Source of the DNA: Armatimonadota bacterium
GTDB taxonomy: Bacteria > Armatimonadota > Fimbriimonadia > Fimbriimonadales > Fimbriimonadaceae
Direction: 5' to 3'
Assembly (NCBI GenBank): GCA_023392285.1
Contig: JAEVZK010000133.1
Span: 1 to 17,040 of the forward strand
Length of the DNA stretch: 17,040 nucleotides
A program made the translations under genes and the position numbers. This document shows, one piece after another, positions 7,294 through 13,913 of this stretch. The notes under the pieces are model-generated. The model was given only the letters and a program-made list of their open reading frames with translations. It was not told where the DNA came from and searched no databases. Each line of letters begins with the position of its first letter. Position 1 is the stretch's first letter.

Positions 7294-8759
7294 GCCAAAA
7301 TCGCCGGGCTTGGCTCATTGTTTGGTTCTTTGCCATCCTGCCTTTGCTTGGATGGTGGCTTTACGGCTTATTTGATCTCGATGAGGGGTTCTACGGTGCC
7401 GTAGTCGTGGAAATGAATCGACGGGGCGAGTGGATCACGCCCTTTTACAACGGCCACCCTTGGTTTGAAAAGCCGATCCTGCTCTATTGGCTGGGCAAGC
7501 CGCTCGTCTCGCTGTTCGGAGTTGCCGTAGGCTCGCGGCTGCCGAGCATCTTGGCGACGATTGCCACCTATGGACTGGTTGCTTGGTTCACAAGACGACG
7601 ATTTGATGACCATACGGCGCGCTGGTGTGTCCTAATTCTCTCGACCAGTCTCTTAGTTGTCGGAGTTGGGCGCATGATGATGACCGACGCGCTACTCTCT
7701 TTCTGCATGGCGGGAGCTTTGCTCACCTTTTGGGAATCTTTGGTCGGGAGTGTGCGCTGGAGATGGCTTGCCGCTTTCTTTCTTGGGCTCGGGGTGCTCG
7801 CAAAGGGGCCGGTCGCCCTCTTGTTGTTCGCGCCAATTGCCATCGTCTTCTTCTTTCGTGAAAGAGAGTTCCGCCAGAAGTTCAAAGGAGGCTGGCTCCT
7901 TGGCACTCTCATCTTCGCGCTGACGGTTTCGAGCTGGTATATGCCCGCTTATCTGGCAAACGGCCAAGAGTTCGTTCAGAAATTTCTTATCGAGCAGAAT
8001 TTGAATCGATTCACCGGCGGCGATCAGGCACATACCCTCCCCGGCGTTGCGGGTTATCTGATCTACTTTGGAGTGTTGCTGCTTGGAATGATGCCTTGGA
8101 TCTTCTTCCTGCGCAGTTCGGTCAAGCTGGCTTGGAAGCAGCCGCTCGGGCAGTACCTGATCATCTGGGCGGCGATACCTTTTCTGTTCTTTTCGATCAG
8201 CAAAGCCAAGCTGCCCCACTATATTCTTCCGTGCTGTGTCCCGCTCGCGATCTTAATTGGAGCGAAGCTGGCGAAGTATGCCACGGATGCGGAGAACTCC
8301 CGCTCATCTCTGCGCCCTTATCGAGGCGCTTTCCTGGCCAGTGTCATGGTCTGTCTTCTTGCTAACTTTGCATTCATCTACTATTACAACTTGTTTCACC
8401 GGGAGGTCCATCAGCTAGCGGCTTATGTGGCGACTCACCAAAAGGCTGGCGAAGATGTGGATTCCTATCAAATGGGCCGGCGCGAGAAGAGCATGGGGAC
8501 CGGCAAGATGAAGATCCAAGAGACGTCTCATCCCTCGCTTGCGATGTACTTGGACCAGCCGATCCGCGAACCAGAAACAATCGAGCAGCTCTTGGCCGAT
8601 CCTTCCGCCCAGTGGATCATTACTCGCTGGAATCGGCTCTCTTCGGGGGACATCGAGACACTTGATTCCCGTGGACGGACAATTCGCGAGGTCAAATTTG
8701 GGAAGCAAGACCTGTACCGGCTCTATTACTTGTCCGCCGCTGATACAATAGCGCGGTGA
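7290..8759 (+). CDS. ArnT/PMT-like membrane glycosyltransferase
   Basis: An integral membrane transferase of about 489 residues of the GT-C fold (GT39/GT83, ArnT-like). These enzymes use polyprenyl-phosphate-linked sugars as donors on the outer face of the inner membrane to glycosylate lipid A, proteins or other acceptors. Features seen: TM1 at about 8-28, then the first outer loop with the conserved acidic pair DE (residues 31-32 in DLDEGFY), EMNRRGEWITPFYNG, and FEKPILLYW (residues 59-67). These match the DE-Y-EM-G-W and FEKP signatures of ArnT homologues. About ten further hydrophobic segments follow, with KAKLPHYILP near the end of the membrane part and a soluble tail from about residue 370. 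The start is unusual. An ATG at 7182 would overlap gmhA by 112 bases and prefix non-membrane-like sequence. CTG 7290 has an ideal upstream AAGGAG and a CTGA overlap with the gmhA stop. Pairing with gmhA suggests heptose-containing surface glycan, but the real donor sugar is unknown. Confidence 0.88.
   Translation: MSQNRRAWLIVWFFAILPLLGWWLYGLFDLDEGFYGAVVVEMNRRGEWITPFYNGHPWFEKPILLYWLGKPLVSLFGVAVGSRLPSILATIATYGLVAWFTRRRFDDHTARWCVLILSTSLLVVGVGRMMMTDALLSFCMAGALLTFWESLVGSVRWRWLAAFFLGLGVLAKGPVALLLFAPIAIVFFFREREFRQKFKGGWLLGTLIFALTVSSWYMPAYLANGQEFVQKFLIEQNLNRFTGGDQAHTLPGVAGYLIYFGVLLLGMMPWIFFLRSSVKLAWKQPLGQYLIIWAAIPFLFFSISKAKLPHYILPCCVPLAILIGAKLAKYATDAENSRSSLRPYRGAFLASVMVCLLANFAFIYYYNLFHREVHQLAAYVATHQKAGEDVDSYQMGRREKSMGTGKMKIQETSHPSLAMYLDQPIREPETIEQLLADPSAQWIITRWNRLSSGDIETLDSRGRTIREVKFGKQDLYRLYYLSAADTIAR
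8741..8749 (+). promoter_or_regulatory. Extended -10 promoter element before the M29 gene
   Basis: TGATACAAT is a perfect TGn extension followed by TACAAT, one mismatch from the TATAAT consensus. It lies inside the end of the glycosyltransferase gene, 6 bases before GTG at 8756. A transcript starting from it would begin at or next to the start codon (leaderless). No good -35 is visible, but extended -10 promoters can work without one. Chance occurrence in coding DNA is possible. Confidence 0.45.
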
Positions 8760-9991
8760 ATCGGACCTTTGACGAAAATTTGCAACTGTATGCAGAGCTC
8801 ATTCTGCGCGAGGGCCTTGGTTTAGCGCAGGGACAGGAACTCATTGTGGTCGCGGAAATCGATCAGGCTCCTTTCGTCCGACTTATTGCGCGCGAGGCCT
8901 ACCGAATGGGCTCAAAGAATGTAGAAGTGCTTTGGCAGGACTCGCAAACTACGCTGATCCGCTTCGAGGAAGGGAGCGAGGAAGCGCTGCGATATGCACC
9001 AGCTTGGCTAATCGATGGCATCGTCGAAGGACATCGCAACAATGCCGCTCGACTAGGGATCTTGAGCAATGATCCCAACCTGCTCGCGCCCATAGAACCG
9101 CAGAAGGTGGCCATAAGCAGCCGCGCGCAGAGTTTAGCTAGAAAGGAAATCAGCAATCTCATCGCGACGAACCACGTAAATTGGTGCCTTGTGGGAGCGG
9201 CTTCGCCAGAATGGGCGCAACGCGTCTTCCCTGATCTGCCGCAAGAAGAGGCTGTCTCACGTTTGTGGCAGGCTATCTTTGCGACTTCACGTGTTTTGGA
9301 GGAGGACCCTCTCGCGGCATGGCATCTTCATCGGGACACGGTAAGGAAGCGTAAAGATTGGCTGAACTCTCTGCGCTTAGATCACCTTCGATTCCAAGGC
9401 CCGGGAACTGATCTCACGGTTGGTCTTGTGAAGAATCACATCTGGATCGGAGTCGAGTCCACGATGAAGAATGGAGTGACTTGCTCTCCGAATATCCCAA
9501 CCGAAGAGATCTTTACTATGCCTGATCGAACGAGAGTGGATGGACGCGTGACGAGCAGTAAGCCATTGAGCTTGCGTGGCCAGATCATCGATGGAATAGA
9601 AGTAACGTTCTCAAACGGGGAAGCCATTCATGCGAGGGCTCGCTCGGGCGAGGAGAGCCTACTTCAACTGTTAGCGACCGATGATGGCTCGAAACGGTTG
9701 GGAGAGGTGGCCTTGGTGCCGAATAGCGCCATCACCGCGAAGGTGGGAATCCTGTTCTATAACACGCTATACGACGAAAATGCGGCGAGCCACATCGCTC
9801 TGGGAGGATGTTATGGAGAGAACTTGGAGGGCTATAACGAAATGGGCGCGGAAGAGCGTCTTAAGGCTGGAGCTAACGATAGTCTCATCCATGTTGACTG
9901 GATGATCGGCTCGGGCGAGATGAATGTGGACGGAGTCACGGACGATGGTCGGAGCATCCCGATCATGCGAGCGGGCGAGTGGGTTTCCTAG
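8756..9991 (+). CDS. M29 family metallo-aminopeptidase (AmpS/PepS/AmpT type)
   Basis: A cytoplasmic aminopeptidase of 411 residues, the usual length for family M29, which removes N-terminal residues from peptides using a two-metal (Zn/Co) centre. The expected metal and catalytic residues are all present: E250-E251 in NIPTEEIFTMPDR, E317 in RLGEVAL, H346 in ENAASHIALGG, Y353, and H379 and D381 in HVDWMIGS. Start is GTG 8756, overlapping the previous gene's stop by four bases (GTGA). No Shine-Dalgarno sequence is obvious, and an extended -10 element sits just upstream, so both translational coupling and a leaderless internal promoter are possible. The gene follows two envelope-sugar genes with no clear functional link. 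A tricorn-like protease on the opposite strand further down could supply it with short peptides if both act in the same compartment (inference). Confidence 0.95.
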   Translation: MNRTFDENLQLYAELILREGLGLAQGQELIVVAEIDQAPFVRLIAREAYRMGSKNVEVLWQDSQTTLIRFEEGSEEALRYAPAWLIDGIVEGHRNNAARLGILSNDPNLLAPIEPQKVAISSRAQSLARKEISNLIATNHVNWCLVGAASPEWAQRVFPDLPQEEAVSRLWQAIFATSRVLEEDPLAAWHLHRDTVRKRKDWLNSLRLDHLRFQGPGTDLTVGLVKNHIWIGVESTMKNGVTCSPNIPTEEIFTMPDRTRVDGRVTSSKPLSLRGQIIDGIEVTFSNGEAIHARARSGEESLLQLLATDDGSKRLGEVALVPNSAITAKVGILFYNTLYDENAASHIALGGCYGENLEGYNEMGAEERLKAGANDSLIHVDWMIGSGEMNVDGVTDDGRSIPIMRAGEWVS

Positions 9992-10011
9992 CGGTTATCA
10001 TTCGAGCTTTC

Positions 10012-10017
10012 TAAAAT
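10012..10017 (+). promoter_or_regulatory. Possible -10 box for the DUF3592-like gene
   Basis: TAAAAT matches five of six positions of the -10 consensus and lies in the short gap after the M29 stop. No matching -35 is seen at normal spacing. It would start transcription near 10024, just before the ATT codon discussed for the next gene. Confidence 0.3.
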
Positions 10018-10073
10018 AGATTATCGATACGCGCTACATTCGTGGACTTAAGAAAATCGCAATCTTCCTCTTC

Positions 10074-10535
10074 TTGGGAGCGGCGGTCAATCTGGTTTGG
10101 TTTCTTCTCGACATTCGCGAGGAGGCTCGCCTTGCCAGCCAGGGTGTGGTCGTTCAGGGGAGAGTCGAGCGAGCGTACGAGCAAAAGTCGTATCACTCCG
10201 ACAACATTCCCGCCACGTACTTCTATCTCCGGGTGAGCTATCCCGTCCAAGACCATCTTTTTTACAAGACCTTCGAAGTGCCTTGGGAAATGGTTCGAGA
10301 TCACCCTACTGGAACGCTCATTGAAGCCAGCTACGATCGGGATTCGCCCGCAACTGCCCAATTGACTGAGGATTTGCAGAGCTCGGCCAACAGTCGAAAG
10401 TCACTGGCGAGGATGATCGTGTTTCTCATACTGTGCGGAGGCGTTCTCTGGCACCGGAAATCGCAGATGTCCGGTGCCAGCGCTCCTAAGGATGGATGTC
10501 GACCTTCGTCCGGTCTGGATAAGCCGGCTTCTTAA
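10074..10535 (+). CDS. Small two-TM DUF3592-like membrane protein, start uncertain
   Basis: A protein of about 153 residues with a hydrophobic N-terminal segment, a soluble beta-rich middle, and a second TM (SLARMIVFLILCGGVLW) near residues 117-133. The middle, with VVQGRVERAY, YFYLRVSYPV and the SYDRDSPATAQL ending, resembles DUF3592, a domain of unknown function usually held between two membrane segments. The given start is TTG 10074, the first standard start codon in frame. However, the frame is open back to 10020, and the upstream codons encode RGLKKIAIFLFL, which completes a normal positively charged first TM. An ATT at 10038 would give a better membrane anchor, so the true start may be a rare codon. 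The last 50 bases overlap the 3' end of the convergent tricorn-like gene, and the C-terminal 25 or so residues look unstructured. No function can be assigned. Confidence 0.6.
   Translation: MGAAVNLVWFLLDIREEARLASQGVVVQGRVERAYEQKSYHSDNIPATYFYLRVSYPVQDHLFYKTFEVPWEMVRDHPTGTLIEASYDRDSPATAQLTEDLQSSANSRKSLARMIVFLILCGGVLWHRKSQMSGASAPKDGCRPSSGLDKPAS
10448..10480. repeat. 11-bp-stem hairpin between convergent genes
   Basis: CTGGCACCGGA (10448-10458) and TCCGGTGCCAG (10470-10480) form a perfect 11-bp stem around an 11-base loop. On the minus strand it begins five bases after the tricorn-like stop codon, where a terminator is expected, but no T-run follows on either strand. It lies within the coding region of the convergent DUF3592-like gene. 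Its core GGCACCGG/CCGGTGCC is the same as in the terminator at 14784. Confidence 0.6.
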
Positions 10536-13500
10536 TGGCAGGTGGCGTGTACGTCGCCAATTGCTTGTTGATCTCGGCGATCGCTCGATCGAGTTGGGCG
10601 TCGCGGCCTTGCCGCCACAGATAGGGATCAAGCTCCACCTCGATGTCTGGCTGCACGCCCCAGTTCTCAACGTCCCACGTTCCGTTCGGATTGAACATCG
10701 CAACGTCAGGAGCATTGACGGCCCCGCCATCGACAAGAGAGAACGAGAAGGCTCGAACGAGTCCGCCCCAAGTCCGCTTTCCTACCAGCGTGCCAACCTT
10801 GTTTGCGCGGAAGAGCCACGGGAACATGTCCCCACCGGAACCCGCATATTGGTTCGTCAGCATGACCTTCGGTCCGAAGATCGCAAGCCCTGGCGTGGGC
10901 CAATCCTTTCCGTTTCGAGGTGTAAACACCGCATTGAGGGTGCGCTTCATTTCATTGATCATATAGTCGTTGATCAATCCGCCATGATTGAACCGCTCGT
11001 CGATGATCATGCCGTCACGCCCGGCTTGAGCGTAGTAGTAGCGCTGGAACGAGGTCCATCCGCCCACTCCAGTGTCGGGAACATGAACGTAGCCTGCTCT
11101 ACCGTTGGTCATCTTGGTGACATAGCGTCGATTGTCTTCCACCCAAGCTCGATTGCGCAAGGCTGTCTCGCTCGGAACGGGAACTACAGTGACTTCGCGC
11201 GAACCCGAGCCATCGGCATTGGGCCCAATCTTCAGCTTCACCTGCTTCCCGGCCTTGCCCTCCAACTTTTCGTAGATATCGTTTGAGTCCTTCAGGTCGG
11301 CCCCATCGATGGCGAGGAGATATTCACCTTCTTTCGCGTTAACTCCTGGTTGAGTGAGTGGAGCATAGAGGCCGGGATTCCAACTTTCGCCGTTGTAAAC
11401 GCGGGTAAGCCGATATCGACCGTTCTCAAACGCATAATCTGCACCGAGCAGTCCGCCGGGAACTCCCGCTGCTCCAGGAATATCGCCCCCCTGGCACCAC
11501 ATGTGGCCAATCGTCATCTCACCCATCATGTCGGTAAACAAGTAGTTGAGATCGTCCCGCGAGCAGATGTTCGCCAAGAAGGGCTCGTACCGCTTTGCTA
11601 ACACGCTTAGATCGTTTCCGTGCATGTTGGGCGCGTAGAAGAATAGGCCTTCGTTTCTCCAGACCTCGTGGTACATCTGGTTCCATTCCGCACGCGGATT
11701 GATCTTGACCTTCAAATCATCCAGATTTACCGCGCCTTGGCCCGGCTGAGGCGGCATCATCGTGGAAGCAATGGTCAGCGTTCCGCGAGCGCTCAGGAGC
11801 AGTTTTGTGCCGTCAGGAGTAGAGCCGAGAATAGCTGCGCCGGGCATGAAGGGAGAGACCTTTCTATCTGAGAAACTAAATTTCGTGATTGTCGGAATAG
11901 CAGGTGAGGTAAGGGTCGCCTTGGCCGGGCTTTCCTGCAGGAAGAAGACGCTCGCGGTTCCCGGCTCGATCGCGACATATTCTTTGGTCGGAATCGGAAG
12001 CCAAATGATCCGCTGATCGATCCCGTCTAAGTCGATCTTGGTGACGATTTCCTTCTGGCCGCTTGGAGGGGCGCCTCCTGCCCCCGGCCGGGGGCCTGCG
12101 GGAGTCTTCGCGACACCCGTCTCTTCGTCACTTTCGGGTTGCAGCGGATTAGGAGTTTCTTTACTCAGAACGACCGCGTAGATGCTGCTCACCACATTGA
12201 TGTTGCTCAGGCTGGACATGTCCAAGTAGCTTGCCGACCAACCCGTGTTGGTGCTCGCCCCAAAGTAGAGATACTTCCCGTCGCGATCAAACACCGGCAA
12301 CTGTGCGTTGCTCAGACCGTCAGTGATTTGGGTGCTCTTCCCAGATTCGAGGCTGTAGAGAAATACCGCGTTCAGGTGATTGTCCAGGTCACGAGAATAG
12401 GTCAGCCATTTGCTGTCGGGCGACCAGCGCGGGCGAATGTTGGTTCGAGGATCCTCATAGAGCCCTGCATCGACCTTTTGGTTCGTGTGCGACTTGACGT
12501 CGAATATCCAGATCTGATGTCGGTTGTCGGTATAGGCGATTTTCTGAGAGTCCGGTGACCACACGGGGTTGGAGTAGAAAGCGGGTGCCTCCCCCAAGGC
12601 GTAGCTTTCGATCGCATTCGTCTCCGCATTTTGGAGCACCAGATGATAGCCTTCACCACCCTCGTCGCTAAGATAAGCAACGGTCTTTCCGTCGGACGAC
12701 CACGCGGGATCATGTCGAGCGACGCCTTGTACATCGCTCAGGTTGCGAACATCTCCCTTCTGCGCTGGTGCGGTTAAGATATAACCGCGCGCCTCGATTG
12801 CCACTCTTTGGGCGGATGGCGAAATGCTCCCGCCTTGGACATACGGCTGCAGATCTTTGAACTGAGTCCGAACTTCGGGGAAATCTCCGTTGATGTCGAT
12901 TGGGATCCGCTTGTTCGTTTTGGTTGCTGGATCGAAGATGTTGATGGAGCCCAGGCGCTCATAAACGATGCCTCCCGGGCCCGCGGTGGCGGATTTGATG
13001 TCGAAACCTTCGCCTTTGACTTCTTCAGTCACCACGTTTTTCACGGGATCGAAACTATAAAGCCCCACCGGTCCTCGCTTGTCGGACGTGTAGTAGATTT
13101 TGCCGCCGATCCACATAGGGTTCTCGTCGTTGGAGTTTTTCCGGGGAATCTCCCGCACCTTCGAATCGGACATCTGGCCAATCCAAATCGGAGAAGTTTG
13201 TCCGCCTCGGTACCGCTTCCAAGCTTCCTCCCACTTCCAGCCAGGGCCGTAAGCAATCTTGCTTCCATCCGGAGAAAAGCTGCCGGTGCTTGCCATTGGA
13301 AACGGCAACGGTTTAGGCACGCCTCCGCCTACGCCTACGGTAAACAATCGAGGACCGTCGGTTGCCGACAACATGGCGGACGAGAACAGCACCGACTTTC
13401 CATCGGGCGTCCATCCTTCACAAATATCTCCCGATGGGTGATAAGTGAGACGCTTCGGCACGCCACCCTTTGCAGGAACAATAAAGACATCGGTGTTCCC

Positions 13501-13752
13501 GTCGTATTGCCCGGAGAATGCCACCATCGTGCCGTCAGGAGAAAAGAAGGGATTGCTTTCGGTACCCACCGCACTCGTCAGACGGTGAGCATCGCCACCC
13601 TCCCTGGCAACCGACCAGAGGTCGTCCGCAAATTGGAAAACGATGCTGTCTGCATTCATGGTTGGATGCCGCATCAGGAGAGGCGCTTTGCCTGGGTCGA
13701 AGGGGTTGTTCTGTAACGTTGATAACGCGAAAATCGCAGCAATGAGCGGCAT
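10486..13752 (-). CDS. Tricorn-like protease (S41 family, beta-propeller plus PDZ)
   Basis: A serine protease homologue of 1088 residues, the size of archaeal tricorn, which cuts oligopeptides into short di- to tetrapeptides. Order seen: a short hydrophobic start MPLIAAIFALSTLQ (possible weak signal peptide), then two beta-propeller regions (about 25-330 and 330-640) with repeats such as FSPDGTMVAFSG, WTPDGKSVLFSS and WSPDSKWLTYSRD. The characteristic LLMRHPTMNADSIVFQFADDLW opening is split here around residues 25-46. A Pro/Gly-rich linker lies at about 537-570, core C1 at about 680-755, PDZ at about 775-845, and core C2 to the end. Catalytic triad by motif: H750 in GEMTIGHMW, S972 in YAGSGGD, E1029 in DVENWGVQPDI. 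Archaeal tricorn has Ser before the His; here it is Gly. The gene is monocistronic, convergent with a small membrane-protein gene. Whether it is exported or cytoplasmic is unsettled. Confidence 0.95.
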   Translation of the reverse strand: MPLIAAIFALSTLQNNPFDPGKAPLLMRHPTMNADSIVFQFADDLWSVAREGGDAHRLTSAVGTESNPFFSPDGTMVAFSGQYDGNTDVFIVPAKGGVPKRLTYHPSGDICEGWTPDGKSVLFSSAMLSATDGPRLFTVGVGGGVPKPLPFPMASTGSFSPDGSKIAYGPGWKWEEAWKRYRGGQTSPIWIGQMSDSKVREIPRKNSNDENPMWIGGKIYYTSDKRGPVGLYSFDPVKNVVTEEVKGEGFDIKSATAGPGGIVYERLGSINIFDPATKTNKRIPIDINGDFPEVRTQFKDLQPYVQGGSISPSAQRVAIEARGYILTAPAQKGDVRNLSDVQGVARHDPAWSSDGKTVAYLSDEGGEGYHLVLQNAETNAIESYALGEAPAFYSNPVWSPDSQKIAYTDNRHQIWIFDVKSHTNQKVDAGLYEDPRTNIRPRWSPDSKWLTYSRDLDNHLNAVFLYSLESGKSTQITDGLSNAQLPVFDRDGKYLYFGASTNTGWSASYLDMSSLSNINVVSSIYAVVLSKETPNPLQPESDEETGVAKTPAGPRPGAGGAPPSGQKEIVTKIDLDGIDQRIIWLPIPTKEYVAIEPGTASVFFLQESPAKATLTSPAIPTITKFSFSDRKVSPFMPGAAILGSTPDGTKLLLSARGTLTIASTMMPPQPGQGAVNLDDLKVKINPRAEWNQMYHEVWRNEGLFFYAPNMHGNDLSVLAKRYEPFLANICSRDDLNYLFTDMMGEMTIGHMWCQGGDIPGAAGVPGGLLGADYAFENGRYRLTRVYNGESWNPGLYAPLTQPGVNAKEGEYLLAIDGADLKDSNDIYEKLEGKAGKQVKLKIGPNADGSGSREVTVVPVPSETALRNRAWVEDNRRYVTKMTNGRAGYVHVPDTGVGGWTSFQRYYYAQAGRDGMIIDERFNHGGLINDYMINEMKRTLNAVFTPRNGKDWPTPGLAIFGPKVMLTNQYAGSGGDMFPWLFRANKVGTLVGKRTWGGLVRAFSFSLVDGGAVNAPDVAMFNPNGTWDVENWGVQPDIEVELDPYLWRQGRDAQLDRAIAEINKQLATYTPPAIKKPAYPDRTKVDIHP

Positions 13753-13758
13753 GCTTGG

Positions 13759-13787
13759 AGCGTAGCGTCATGGCAACAAAATTTCAA
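13759..13787 (-). promoter_or_regulatory. Promoter of the tricorn-like gene, probably leaderless
   Basis: On the minus strand -35 TTGAAA (plus 13782-13787) is separated by exactly 17 bases from TACGCT (plus 13759-13764), followed by CCAAGC and the ATG. The -35 matches five of six consensus bases and the -10 matches T, A and final T. Transcription would begin at about the ATG, and no Shine-Dalgarno sequence is present at normal spacing, which agrees with a leaderless message. Confidence 0.5.
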
Positions 13788-13896
13788 CCTCCAAGCGATA
13801 TATTGGCAATTTAAGGCGTCCGGGAACTTCGCGAACAACTGACCCGAACAAGCTCCAAGATGTCTCTGTCAAAACAAGAACTCCCAATGGAGGGAG

Positions 13897-13903
13897 AAAG
13901 GAG
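13897..13903 (+). promoter_or_regulatory. Strong Shine-Dalgarno sequence of the stress-type gene
   Basis: AAAGGAG lies 10 bases before ATG 13914, and a second GGAGG is just upstream. This is one of the few clear ribosome-binding sites in the window and fixes the start. In the remaining gap (13788-13896) a TATATT at 13799-13804 is a possible -10 box without a good -35; nothing else is clear. Confidence 0.65.
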
Positions 13904-13913
13904 AGCAACTTAA

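Noticed and set aside
10474..11286. Plus-strand open frame (270 codons) opposite the tricorn-like catalytic region
   Set aside because: Covers the S972 and E1029 region of a real gene in antisense; no motif of its own.
12808..13716. Long plus-strand open frame (302 codons) opposite the tricorn-like gene
   Set aside because: It lies wholly antisense to a gene with clear propeller motifs, and its product is low in structure and rich in R/H/S as expected for a shadow frame.
13823..13829. GGAACTT as an ECF-sigma -35 box for the stress-type gene
   Set aside because: No matching -10 element is present 15-17 bases downstream, so the match is probably chance.
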